Assembly: GCF_014898815.1 (NCBI RefSeq)
Contig: NW_026515545.1
Span: forward strand, 2,480,001-2,544,000
Length of the DNA stretch: 64,000 bases
Source of the DNA: Panonychus citri
Taxonomy: Eukaryota > Arthropoda > Arachnida > Trombidiformes > Tetranychidae
Direction of reading: 5' to 3'
The notes under the pieces are model-generated. The model worked only from the letters and a program-made list of their open reading frames with translations, ran no database searches and had not been told where the DNA came from. The position numbers and the translations under genes are program-made. Position 1 is the first letter of the stretch, and each line of letters starts with the position of its first letter. Positions 1-10,876 of this stretch are shown here, piece by piece.

Positions 1-832
1 TGAGCAATTGGAGCCATTGCAACAAACGGAGATACTTTATCGGTATAATCAGGCCTTTCGGCCAAAAACCCGAACATGACTAATGTACCCTGAGAGTGAC
101 CAATCCAACCAAGAGACTCTTCAATATAAATAAGTTAATCAAGACACAATTATTAGCAAATTAATGATCAATCTATCGAGCAATTAACACAATTACCTGC
201 ACCAGTTTTTTCTAAAATATAATCAATGAAAGCGGGAGTATCGAAAGCGATCATTTCATCAAATGAAAATCTCCAATAACTTGAGTCTAGAGAAAGTTAA
301 TTGAGAAAAATTAAACCTTCTAATTGTCTAGATGGTCAATTGATTGTTAATTACCTCGTTTCGGGTCAAGTTGAGTATGATTCTTTGAGAAACAATTTCC
401 CCTTGAGTTTACAATCCAAACATCATAAGCGAAATTAGCTAAGAGATAAGCTAAATTGCGACCTTCGTAATTTAAATCTGCTTTAATCTGGTCAACAGTC
501 CAATCATCGGCTTGACCACCTAAAGAATTGGTTAGGAAATGAGTTGCTGACCCAAAGAGACCATGTTGAAGTACATAGGGTTTAATTGTCTTTTTCCCCG
601 CTTTTTGAATAACGGGATTTACGATTCGATAAGCGGTCAAAATGTAACCATCGGAAGTGGTCACCCAATGGGTTTCACAGATAAAATTACGAGACTCAAT
701 TAATTCACAAGGAGATTTACCAATATCCGGATCGTTTGCTGAATAAGACCATTCACTTTGTGCACATGCAATCAAATTTAAACTGATCACAATTAAGCAA
801 ATACTATGGACGATATTCAATTTGATTGACAT
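1..832 (-). CDS. Acid (lysosomal/gastric-type) lipase, AB-hydrolase family, 5' part only
   Basis: Secreted or lysosomal lipase that would hydrolyse triglycerides or sterol esters. Seen: start codon at 830-832, a signal peptide of about 24 residues ending near ACAQS, then the family's N-terminal region with an ETHWVTTSDGYIL stretch, the oxyanion-region QHGLFG, and the NSRGN motif. Exons are 832-355, 286-197 and 118 to beyond base 1, with GT-AG junctions on the minus strand. Exon 2 encodes the FWRFSFDE-like family segment (YWRFSFDEMIAFDTPAF). Exon 3 carries the nucleophile elbow GHSQG, with the catalytic Ser at about residue 198. The catalytic Asp and His and the C-terminus lie beyond the left edge. 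Human LIPA-type enzymes are about 400 aa, so roughly half is visible. The gene is divergent from the ABCG gene, with 1.46 kb between starts. Family assignment is firm; substrate is not determinable. Confidence 0.9.
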
Positions 833-2297
833 TTGTATTGGTTTCGCTTTGGTTTTTGCTTTCGGCTAAAATGTCAAACTTTTCCTAACGGTAAATTAAT
901 AAGCAATTAAGTTAATTGATACAATTGAAACTAATTGGAAAACACCAAAGTCATTAAAATTTATCCCATTCATTATTTATACAATTCAGTTGATTAGGAT
1001 AAACGATTTCATTGATAATCATAATCATAATCATGATCAATAATTATTGTGATAAAAAAATTGTTATTTCCCATTATTTGTTTTCATTGATTTAGATTGA
1101 TTTGTTAACTATTGTTAGACAAATTGATTTGATTGCATTTACATTTTTCTCTGATTAATATTGATTGTTTTTCATTTCGATACCTGATAATTAATCAATA
1201 ATCATTATTGTCATTGGATTGGGATAGACCAAGAACACTAATTAGGTTAGATTATTGTTAATTTGATTAGATTAGTTGAATGATGTAAACATGAAATCAT
1301 GAGAGGTTATAATTAATGTTGTAATCATTGTTTAATTAAAACAATTTAATTGATAAAGTTGTCATTTATTAAAATGATCAAATTATGAGTAAATTTATTG
1401 TCAACTAATTTAACAATTTAATTGTAAGTAACAGTAATAACCATGACATAAGCAAATGATAATTAAATTAGTTTAAGATTTTAATAGTGTAAAAGTAAAA
1501 CAATCATTTCCCCAAAACAATTAAACAATTGAATCAACAATTGATTATATTGACAAGTATTCTGGTTGGTAACAATTAACAACTAAATTACGGTTAAATC
1601 ATTAAATTAAATCTTAATTCACTCCCTTAAATTTGGCTCAAAAGTTATTGATTACAACTGATTGAACAATTATTAGATTAAATTGTTTGATTAACTTAAT
1701 TATTAATAATTTGATTACAATTAAGATACACTTGTTTTCATTTTCAACCTGAAGATGGCGCTAAAAGCTCAATCTAATTAATCAAATTGTAAATTGTTGA
1801 TATTTAATCAACTGTGTTAACAAATTAAGTTTGATTGTAACAATTGAATACAAATATAATTTTCCCATTGTTGATCATGTATTTAATCAAGTTGAAAATA
1901 AGTAGTTGTATAAATGACAATAAGACTAATAAGTAATTAGTCAATTGTTCAGGTGGATTAATTAACAGGGAGAGAGCGAGAAATGAAAAAAAAAAATCTG
2001 ATTAATTTGGACTCACGATCAACAATTAACTAAAAACGTCAGCAACAATCAACTAATTTGATGTTTTAATTTCATTACAATGAAATGGAGCCTCTGATTA
2101 AAGTTAATTGTTTTGCCAGTGGTATTTTAAAAAAGTTAACTTATAAACATTGGTGACAATCAATATTCATTTTAATTGATTAGTTTTTTTTTTAATTGTT
2201 TGATATGATAAAAGTTTAACAATGATCATGATATTACATTGATCGTCAATTAACTCATCAAAAGTAACTATTAATTGTAACTGTTAAGTTTATCACC
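833..2297. other. Divergent intergenic region, lipase / ABCG
   Basis: A 1.46-kb AT-rich spacer between divergent starts, presumably holding both promoters. I see no coding potential. It contains many short CAATTGATT/AATTGTT palindromic fragments typical of the whole window. One GC-richer island near 1754 reads AGATGGCGCT, which resembles the core of fly CTCF sites but lacks the full flank (see findings). No clear TATA box was identified. Confidence 0.5.
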
Positions 2298-5257
2298 ATG
2301 ATTAATAACAATAATAATAATAATAACAATAATCTGGTTAAATCTGTTGAAATTAATCCCAAATTAACTAATCGTGATCCCAATGAGTTAATCTCATTTG
2401 ATAATTATTTGTATTGTGAGCCAAGTTTCAGTGTCGATTGGTTTAATCTTAATTACTCTGTTTACCCAACGATGGTTGATAAATTAATCAATCGTTATAA
2501 AGGTAAACGTAATTATGAAAACTTGAATCAACCTTTTGGTGTGAAAAAAATACTACACAATTTAAGTGGATCATTTCAATCAGGTAAATTGTCAGCAATC
2601 ATGGGACCTTCAGGATCAGGTAAATCAACGTTAATTGAATGTTTAGCCGGAATCAGGGAGAAAGGGCTTAAAGGTGATATCATGTGTAGAGGTAAATCCA
2701 AAGTAACCAAATCGTTTATCCCTCAAGAGGATCAGCTTCATCAGGGATTAACTGTAAGAGAATCGTTAACTTATTCATATGGATTAAAATGTGGATCTCG
2801 ATTAAAAGAGAAAAATTCAAAAGAGAAAACAAGAAAAGTTGAAAGTCTCATTAATCAATTACATCTAATTGATTGTTCAGATACTGTAACTGGAGTAATT
2901 TCTGGTGGACAAAAGAAACGAACCCTAATCGCCCAAGAACTTGTCTCAAAGCCTGATATTTTATTCATTGATGAACCAACCTCAGGATTAGATTCATTGA
3001 GTTGCCAATTGTTGATTAAATTGTTACAAAAATTGGCTTTCCAATCATCCATTGCAATCATAATCACCATTCATCAACCCTCGGCAAAGATTTTCAATAA
3101 TCTTCATGATGTTTACATGTTATCATCAACGGGACAAGCAATTTTTCATGGTTTACCTCAACAGGTAATTCCAACTCTTGATTCAATGGGAATCAAGTGT
3201 GATCCCTTTAATAATCCATCGGATTTATTGATTGAAGTTGCTTTCGGTGAATATGGATTAGATTGTATTGATAAAATGGTTCATTCGGTTGACTCGGCTT
3301 CTAAAGTTTCTTATGGATATTCAGATGATCAATCAGAAACTAAGCCTATTTTCAATGAGAAATTAACCCTTTCGATATCTAAATATTCATGTAAACCACT
3401 TTCCGATTGTTACATTTACTCTGAGGCTCCTTTTTTCGCCCAGTTTAAATTGCTTTTCTACCGACAATTGACCATATCAGCTCGAAATCCATTCTCTTCT
3501 TCGGTTCGATTTTTCTTTGCGATCCTTTTGATTGTCCTTCTTGGTGGAGTTTACTCAGGTAAAGGTGTCTACGATGGATGTGTACCCGATATAAATAACT
3601 CGACGCTAACTGACCTTTCATCGATTAGAAAATCGATTGAGCTTTACACAGTAAATACAAGAGACAATGCAATCTCTTTCTACTTTCTATGTACTTTTAT
3701 CACCTTGACCAATATCTTACCAATGTCCGTTCTTATACCCCAAGAGATGAAACTATTTCGTAAAGAGCATTTCAATGGATGGTATCGTACAAGTGCCTAT
3801 TTTTTAGCTCGTAACTTGGCTGATATACCGTTCATCTTGATGAGCGTTGTAACTTGTGTTACAGGGACATTTGTGTTCACCGGTCAACCATTTAGCCGAT
3901 ACATTGATTGTTTATTCATTTTCACAATACTTGCATTTATCGCCTCAACCCAAGGCTTCATCACCGGAATTATCTTTATGAACGATACCATGACCTCCGT
4001 TGTTTCCGGACCAACTTCCCAGGCCATTTGCCTCCTATTTTCAGGATTTTTCAGTCCCATTGAACTAATGCCCTTACCATTGAGGTTGTTTTCATCTCTA
4101 TCATATCTAAAGCATGGGTTCATTGCTTATACAATTGCGATATTTAGAGACAGGTAAGAATTACAATCGACAAACTAAAGGGTGTTTCACTTAATTTCAG
4201 ACAAAAAGGGAAGTTACAATCAGAGTAACTCACCATAGATTAAGTAAAGATTAAGAGACAATTGGTAAAAAAGTGATAATCACAACGATTTTATCATTTC
4301 TTGACCATTTTATCAACAAAAATTCAATTTTTATCTTGATTTACATTTAATCTCAGGTAAGATACGCTAATTGTAGCTTCCCATTTTGTCTGAAATTAAG
4401 TGAAACACCCTTTAATTTAAAACTCTCCAACTTTTTGTCGATGGAAATTAATTCATCTCATTTCTGTTGGACAATTTACTTACTAATAATATAGTTTAAG
4501 TTAATTGAGTTCGAAAAATGTCCAAAATTATTATTAGAATTCGAGGAAAGTTTTCATTTCTTGGTCATAATAATAATAATCATGATGATAATTAAATCAT
4601 GATAAAGATCATGATTAACATTGTCTCGTTTGTAACCTTGACTAGAATTGGTTTTAACCTTCATTGTGAAGCTTAATTGTTTGGAAAAAAATTTAATTTT
4701 ACCAAATACAATTAACCTAATAATAAATGAATAAGGCTAATGATTATGCTGATTGTGATAATGAATTAATTGTGATAATCTTGTCCCAAATTTATATATA
4801 TTAACATAAACATCAACTTATCCTAATCCAATTGAAATGAAAATTTCCAAAGACAAAAAGTAAATCATTGTTAATCTTGTTTAATATTAATTTGATTCTA
4901 ATTCTAATTCTAATCCAATTTAGATGCAATCCTGAGACACTTGGGAAATTTGCTGATCTTAAATCTCAATTAGTTAATTATCTTGATACAGTGTTCAAAG
5001 TGACCACTGCAGCATTGGTCCAGTTATCTGAGGATAAAGAAATTGAATCATTAACTAATGAGACAACTACTTTGAAAGATACAATTGTTGACAATTTAAC
5101 TTATCAATGGTTTAAAGAAAACAATCAATCAATGGTTTTTGATTATTATCGATTACAAAATGCTTCATACAATCAAGCAATAATTGGACTAATTTTTTCA
5201 CTATTAATTGGACAATTGATTGCCTACTGGCTAATCAAATTGCGAGTAAATTATTAA
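2298..5257 (+). CDS. ABC transporter, subfamily G half-transporter
   Basis: ATP-driven membrane exporter of lipid- or xenobiotic-type substrates; half-transporters work as dimers. Two exons, 2298-4153 and 4924-5257 (phase-2 intron, GACAG/gtaaga donor, tttag acceptor), give 729 aa. After an Asn homopolymer at the N-terminus come Walker A GPSGSGKST (residues 103-111), the Q-loop in FIPQED, signature SGGQ (202-205), Walker B ILFIDEP (Asp225, Glu226) and the switch His259. The reverse ABC-then-membrane order marks subfamily G. Hydrophobic segments follow from about residue 400. Exon 2 adds the last extracellular loop (one Cys, several N-glycosylation sites) and the final membrane helix, ending AYWLIKLRVNY. 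Without exon 2 the protein would stop at once at gtaa and lose the last helix. A poly(A) signal lies at 5334-5339. The intron holds a MITE. Subfamily is firm; substrate unknown. Confidence 0.93.
4178..4412. mobile_element. Foldback MITE (Tc1/mariner-like, TA target duplication) in ABCG intron
   Basis: The two ends are inverted copies. The left end starts AAGGGTGTTTCACTTAATTT at 4178 and the right end reads as its reverse complement up to 4412. The outer 29 bp match perfectly and imperfect complementarity continues for at least 60 bp toward the centre, so almost the whole 235 bp can fold into a hairpin. It is flanked directly by TA at 4176-4177 and 4413-4414, the target duplication used by Tc1/mariner transposons. 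There is no open frame, so it is non-autonomous. The near-perfect outer arms suggest recent insertion or hairpin-driven homogenisation. It carries splice-like signals (see findings). Confidence 0.85.
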
Positions 5258-7170
5258 AACTGAATCAATTGTTTCCATTGATAAAACAATACCAATTAAC
5301 TAAAATTGAAATGAATGATAATAATACAAATGAAATAAATGAAATAATCAACCATTAACGATGAAACTAAATCAATGACAATTGTAAAGAATCACCAGAA
5401 TCATGATGGTTTATAATTTGGAGCCCCAACAACAATTTAAACGATTAACCAAAGCAAAATCATCATAACTAACTAATTTACTAATTATTAACAGTTAAAA
5501 GAATCACAGAATCAATAATAATAAGTTTATCGTTCATCTTATTATATTGATCACTATAAGAGCGACAATACAAACGTCACCCTTACAATTTAAGCTTAAT
5601 CATTATTAGAATCATCATCATGCAGAGTAATTATCGTTAGAATGATTTGAAATGATTAACGATCAATTATAACCTTGAGTAAATTAAGAATTAAACTTGA
5701 ATAAATTTCTTACACGAGACGATTGATAATAAAATAAATCTCACAGGCCGATGATCTGTAATTGATATGAGTGAGAGAGAGAGAGAGAGTGGATGAGGAT
5801 AAAGATGAGGATGAGAAAGTACAGTGTACTCATGGTGATGAACTTACTCATGAATCTTGAATTGGAAATGATTAAGGGGAAAAAAAGTATATTTGATTAT
5901 ATAAATTGTGCGTCAAGATTATTTCAGCAAAAAGGATTAATTTTAAATCTGATTGTGAGAGAAGCCATTTACCTGATGATGATGATTTTCCTAAGGTGAT
6001 AAACTCAGCAATCAACAGGAATTTTCAGTTAACTGTCTGTGAGTTGAATTCATGATTCTGATTCAGATTCTTAATTTACTCTTCTAATCCACCAAAGTGA
6101 ATATTATTGAATAAAATGATCATCATTATATCCTAATCATCATCATCATCAGGTAGAAACAATTTAATCAATGTTGACCTTGAGTGATTTAAATTGTTTG
6201 ATCTAACCTGTGTTTCTTGATTGCTGATTGATTGTAATATTAACAGACAATCAATTGTATTGACAGTATACATGTACATATGCTTATCGTTTAGTTGATT
6301 AACTAATTGTTGGTGAAAAAAAAAAGTTTTCTAAGATGATATCATTTCCGTTGATTGTTGGTTATCATCAACGTTAATTGTTAACAGTTTGATTTCTTCC
6401 TGCAAAAGAAATGATTAAATATTTAGACAATTAACTTTTCTTTTTTTATTTTGATTAAAAGGATAAATGACAATTAAGATACTGTTATATTATAAAGATT
6501 AAGATTGGAAACAATTAGTAGGATTAAAAAGGTCATGATGATAATCATTGTATTTAATTGTCACCATTAGTGGAGATGATAATTGTCACAATCAATAACT
6601 TTCATTTTCTTTGTTTTCTCAATCAATTTTGTGACAATTTGTATCTTTTCTCAGACAATTAACTGATTGTTAGACTAGATTTGCTTTTTGGGATTGGAAA
6701 ATTTTGTTTTTAATATTCTTAAGAGTTTAATAGTCAATGTAAATTGTTGCAATTTAGCTTCTGATCATAAGGGGATTACCTGATTACAATTAAAATAAAC
6801 AAAACAACCCAGAGACTTTTCAATGCCATTGATTAATTTTAATTCATAGTTTAATTATAGTTGAATGATTAAATCATGATGATTTAAATCATCATCATTT
6901 TCTTAGACAAATTTTAAAAACTTTGTAACTCATTTTTGATGAATGAAATTTTTTTTTTCTTCAAATACTCATTCGGATTCATAGTAATCATTAGGTAATT
7001 TAAATTACCTTTTACCAGAGTAATTAACTAATCAATGAAACAAAGAGACTAATTAGCAATTAGTTATTAGCAATTCAATTGTCATTCGTTTAATGGTTTT
7101 AATATGGAAAATGAATTAAGAAGAAAAAAAAGTTTCTCATTTAGTTTTCAAGGCTAAGGAGAAGATTTTA

Positions 7171-7218
<48 letters not shown>

Positions 7219-7418
7219 TTTAACTCCCATCTCATCATCTTATCTCACTCAATTTTTCTTCCAAAATCGATGATAAAGTGAGTCCAGTTTTCATTATATT
7301 CGTCATTTGAAAGTGATCTTAACTACGATTCACATCAACCAGCAAAAAATTGATTTAATTTAAATTCTTAAAGTTAATTGTTTCATATCTTCAAATTAAT
7401 CAACTTATTTAAATAAAA
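5258..7418. other. Intergenic region, ABCG 3' end to secreted-protein gene
   Basis: About 2.2 kb. The ABCG poly(A) signal AATAAA is at 5334-5339. A (GA)n tract lies at about 5771-5789, and a 41-bp (CT)n tract at 7175-7215 lies about 200 bp upstream of the next start. Short open frames here are low-complexity and are not called. On the minus strand a possible signal-peptide exon (6829-6780) and a possible terminal exon near 6402-6335 have plausible splice sites but do not join in frame with the strongest donor (see findings). Confidence 0.4.
7175..7215. repeat. (CT)n microsatellite
   Basis: An uninterrupted CT tract of 41 bp, about 200 bp upstream of the ATG of the secreted Ser/Thr-rich protein gene. 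It could act as a GAGA-type promoter element, but that is inference. Confidence 0.95.
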
Positions 7419-8264
7419 ATGTCTCTTAATTGTTTCTTAATTGCTACCCAACTGATCTCAATTGTCTCCGTAATCAATGCCGGTTAGTATAAATTTGAGT
7501 CAAATTTTTTTATATTATTAACAAAAATTATCTAAATTAACTCGTTAATTGTTGTTAAATATGATTATTGATTATTGTTTGATGATTTTATATACACAGT
7601 TCCAATTGATGTTGGTGTAAACAATTTAACCTCAGTTCCTGATCCAGTTAATATCAATGGTTCATTAACAGTCCTTGATACAACTATGGCAACGATTGAT
7701 TTAACAACCATTTCATCAGGTAAAAATGATTCAAGAGATGGACGATCAGGTGAAGATTTAATTATTCCTAATCAAGAATCAATTAAAAATGAATCAAAGG
7801 AATCAGATAAATCATCAGCTATCAGATTCCCAAGGGAAGATGAAATTGATTCAGTTATGATTAACTCAACATCCACTAATTCATCATCAGTTGATCAGAT
7901 TGCCACTAATTCACCTGTTGCTGATATTTCATTGGAACCCAATTCAACATTGATTGAAGGATTAGTCGAATCATCATCCTCATCATCCTCATCATCTTCC
8001 ACCTCCTCATCCTCATCATCATCATCTATGATTGTTGATTTATCACCATCAACCTCATCATCCACATCAAAACCATCAACAACAACAACCGAACAATTAA
8101 TTGTTGATTCAAGTTCCACTGTCGCTCCACGAATTGGTAGATCACAATCAGGTACAATCGATGATGAAATCAATTCCAATCTTAATGATACACTTTCAAT
8201 CTTAACCACTTTATCCTCAATTCTTAATCAATCAACTACAAATGATTCAATTTCATCCGTTTAA
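7419..8264 (+). CDS. Small secreted Ser/Thr-rich mucin-like protein, family not recognised
   Basis: Function unknown. Two exons, 7419-7482 and 7600-8264, joined in phase 1 (GCCG/gttagt donor, acacag acceptor), give 242 aa. Exon 1 encodes a clean signal peptide, MSLNCFLIATQLISIVSVIN, with the cleavage site at the exon junction. The rest is hydrophilic and dominated by Ser, Thr, Asn, Asp and Glu. It has about ten Asn-X-Ser/Thr sites, a Ser run interrupted only by one Thr near residues 142-162, and a Thr/Pro patch (KPSTTTTEQ). No cysteine remains after the signal, and there is no transmembrane segment or GPI-type tail. This suits a heavily O- and N-glycosylated secreted protein (salivary, cuticular or peritrophic), but no enzyme domain is visible. 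AATAAA lies at 8410-8415, about 145 bp past the stop. The gene model is good; the role is open. Confidence 0.7.
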
Positions 8265-8955
8265 AATTCTGACCGGAACCTTGACCATCCAATCAAACGA
8301 TTATCAGCCAATTAATGGTTTCAAATCATTAATCTTTCATGGTTGATGACCAAGAATAATTTTCTTCCAACTATATAATATATAAACACAAACACAAACA
8401 ATTAAGCTGAATAAATGTTAATCCTTGTTAATTGTTGATTGAAAAAAAAAGTAAATCAATTTATGGGCAAATCATGTAATCATTTAATTTCTGTAACATT
8501 TTTCTGGTCAAACAGATTTTTCTAATCAACTAAGACACTTCCACCAACTAAATTAAATCAATCAACTGTCTTAATCAACAATTAAATACAATAAACCAAA
8601 TTAATCTCAAAATTATTCCTAATCAGTTGAAACATTTTTCACCCAAAATTTTTTGGGTTTTCAGGTTCAACCGGAAACAAAATGTTTGCAAATATTTTTT
8701 CATCTCTCATTTATTAATCACTTTACAAGAAAAAAAACTTGTCAATTGTAAAAATTGTGCAGTAACAATTAAGATAATCAACACAATCGGATTAAGTTAA
8801 TTGTTGATTTTTCGTTTCACGCGCATGCGCAAAACGAATTCCAAACATGTGATTGAAATCATGTTTTCTTTTTTTTTTGTTGATTGAAAAGTTGAGCTTT
8901 TGTTTACCTTCATATTTTGTGTTCATTAACTAATTGTAATCAATTAAATCTTCAA
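8265..8955. other. 3' UTR of secreted-protein gene and PRORP promoter
   Basis: Holds the AATAAA signal at 8410-8415 and then the PRORP upstream region. The notable element is the GC-rich NRF-1-type site at 8820-8831, which stands out in an otherwise very AT-rich spacer. No open frame is supported. Confidence 0.5.
8820..8831. promoter_or_regulatory. NRF-1 / Erect-wing type site upstream of PRORP
   Basis: CGCGCATGCGCA matches the NRF-1 consensus YGCGCAYGCGCR at every position. It lies 125 bp upstream of the PRORP start codon. NRF-1 (Ewg in flies) is known to control nuclear genes for mitochondrial function, which fits a mitochondrial RNase P subunit. Actual binding is inferred. Confidence 0.7.
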
Positions 8956-10584
8956 ATGTTTTACAAAAATTCAATTCGTTCTATTCTAAGTAATCGGTTT
9001 ATCATTACTAATCAACCTAAATTAAACCTATTCAAGTTTTCCAACATTGATCGTCAACGGAAAGATTTGCTTGAAAAATTTGATGAAACAAATTCTGATG
9101 TTTACAATCAATTGAAAAAACTTAATTGTGAAAAAAGACAATTAGATTGGACGGAGATTCGAAATAACCTGATAAAGGAGCATCCAAGATCATACAATAA
9201 CTATAATTTCGAGGTTCAATTTATGCAACACTTATTGAAAATTGGAAATCCAGAGGATGAGATAATTAAATCTTTCACCGATCATGTGAAGAACCTGCTA
9301 ATCAATCAAAACAACAAAGTGGTCCAATGTCACCTAATAAGATTCATATTAACAATGGAGAAACGTCCGGATGTTGTTTACATAAAAGATGCTCTGGAAA
9401 GGATAAGTAAAGATCAATATTTCATCAAATATCCGGTCATTGGTAAAGCCTGGGCTGAATTTGCCAAACTATCACCAGAATCTTGTAAACAATCAATTGA
9501 TTTTGCTAAAAATCACCTAGTCTTACAATGTGATGCCTTGGACACCCTTTCAATCAATTGTCTTAAACATCGGATGTTTGAAGATGTTGAAAATTTACTG
9601 ACAATTTACAAGGAGAAAAGATTATCCGATCAAATTGTCGAGGAATGGATGAAATCGCTGTTGAAAATTGGTCCAGATAAACGTTCAAGTGAATTCGATA
9701 GATTTGTCAAAATACTTTGGATTAAACGTTTTCTTTACCAAAAATCCATGTTAAAGAGGGTGGAAAAGTTTTTACACTCATGTGGATATAGTTTCAAGTC
9801 AAGTTCAATTGATTCAGACAATTGTTCATGTAAAGAATGTGGATCACCAATGGAAACAATTAGTCAATCTGAAATTGAAAAATTACAAATTGGTGTTGAT
9901 GAACGTCTTATAAATAAACAAGATAAAGTTTATATCATCTCAACACCAATAGAAGTGGAAAAGTTTAAACGTTTCATGAATTCCCATTCATCTGATCCAT
10001 TTAATTTGGTTATCGATGGTCTCAATGTTTCCTATTATAATACATCAAGAACCATCGAGGAAAATAAGAAAACAAATACACTTTCGATAAAAAATCTTGG
10101 ACTTAATGAAAGTCTTTACGAAACCATTGAGATAAATGATATTTTCAAAAGATATAAGAAAATACTTGTAATTGGACGTAAACACATGGCCAATTGGTCG
10201 TCGATCCTACAACTGAGAGCTAATCATCCTGATCAAGTTTGGATCTACTTGTTGGACAATAAATCGGAAGACGATGTGTTCACAATTGCCGCTGCCATTT
10301 CGAGCCTGAAAACTTACATTTGGACCGCTGATTTCATGAGACAATACAAGGGATTACTTGGCTCAGAATATGGAGATTTATTTGAGAAATGGAAATACTG
10401 TCGACAAATACGATTCGCCCCAGGGTCTAAACGAATACTTGAATTTCCAATCAATGTTGATTATGTTTGCCAATCCAATGGAAAAGGAAATTATCACTTT
10501 CCAATCAACATGAATATCCGAGTCGATAGTCAAGAACGAATCTCAGCCCATTGGATGTGCATTGGAAAATCAGCAATCAGATGA
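8956..10584 (+). CDS. PRORP: Protein-only mitochondrial RNase P catalytic subunit (PRORP/MRPP3)
   Basis: Metal-dependent endonuclease that cleaves the 5' leader from mitochondrial tRNA precursors; in animals it works with MRPP1 and MRPP2. A single exon of 542 aa. The ATG at 8956 is chosen; the open frame extends upstream only through non-ATG codons. The N-terminus (MFYKNSIRSILSNRF) is basic, Ser-rich and free of acidic residues, as in a mitochondrial presequence. A divergent helical PPR-like region follows. The zinc-binding CxxC is C292-K-E-C295, paired with a C-terminal His (NYHFP) and WMC cysteine. The NYN nuclease domain has VIDGLN (Asp354), EDDVF (Asp439, Asp440) and TADFMR (Asp459), matching the four catalytic Asp positions of human MRPP3 in order and approximate spacing. 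AATAAA is at 10644-10649. All key residues are present. Confidence 0.95.
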   Translation: MFYKNSIRSILSNRFIITNQPKLNLFKFSNIDRQRKDLLEKFDETNSDVYNQLKKLNCEKRQLDWTEIRNNLIKEHPRSYNNYNFEVQFMQHLLKIGNPEDEIIKSFTDHVKNLLINQNNKVVQCHLIRFILTMEKRPDVVYIKDALERISKDQYFIKYPVIGKAWAEFAKLSPESCKQSIDFAKNHLVLQCDALDTLSINCLKHRMFEDVENLLTIYKEKRLSDQIVEEWMKSLLKIGPDKRSSEFDRFVKILWIKRFLYQKSMLKRVEKFLHSCGYSFKSSSIDSDNCSCKECGSPMETISQSEIEKLQIGVDERLINKQDKVYIISTPIEVEKFKRFMNSHSSDPFNLVIDGLNVSYYNTSRTIEENKKTNTLSIKNLGLNESLYETIEINDIFKRYKKILVIGRKHMANWSSILQLRANHPDQVWIYLLDNKSEDDVFTIAAAISSLKTYIWTADFMRQYKGLLGSEYGDLFEKWKYCRQIRFAPGSKRILEFPINVDYVCQSNGKGNYHFPINMNIRVDSQERISAHWMCIGKSAIR

Positions 10585-10643
10585 TGATAATTACGATTAA
10601 TTTTTAGAGAAACGTTTTTTTATATGTACAATTTGTTTAAATG

Positions 10644-10649
10644 AATAAA
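10644..10649 (+). terminator. PRORP poly(A) signal
   Basis: AATAAA about 60 bp past the PRORP stop codon. It is the nearest canonical signal. Confidence 0.6.
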
Positions 10650-10876
10650 ATTAGCTTTTGTTAATTGTCATTAAATTTACTCAGTTGCGGGTAAAATTGT
10701 CGTTTTAATGAATTTACTCAGCAGAGGAAAACAAAGTGATCGGTTAAAATATCTACTAAAAAGTGAACCCAATCAATTTCAAGTCAACAATTTAAACCAA
10801 AATAATTAAAAGGATAAAATGAACAGAAATTGACCGATTGCATGATTACATTGTCGATTGTTGGTCAATTGACCAT

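Noticed and set aside
5793..5999. 68-codon Met-rich frame after a GA tract
   Set aside because: Low-complexity GATGAG-derived sequence; no conservation can be argued.
8917..8955. Upstream extension of PRORP from a non-ATG codon
   Set aside because: No ATG in the extension; the ATG at 8956 gives a proper mitochondrial presequence.
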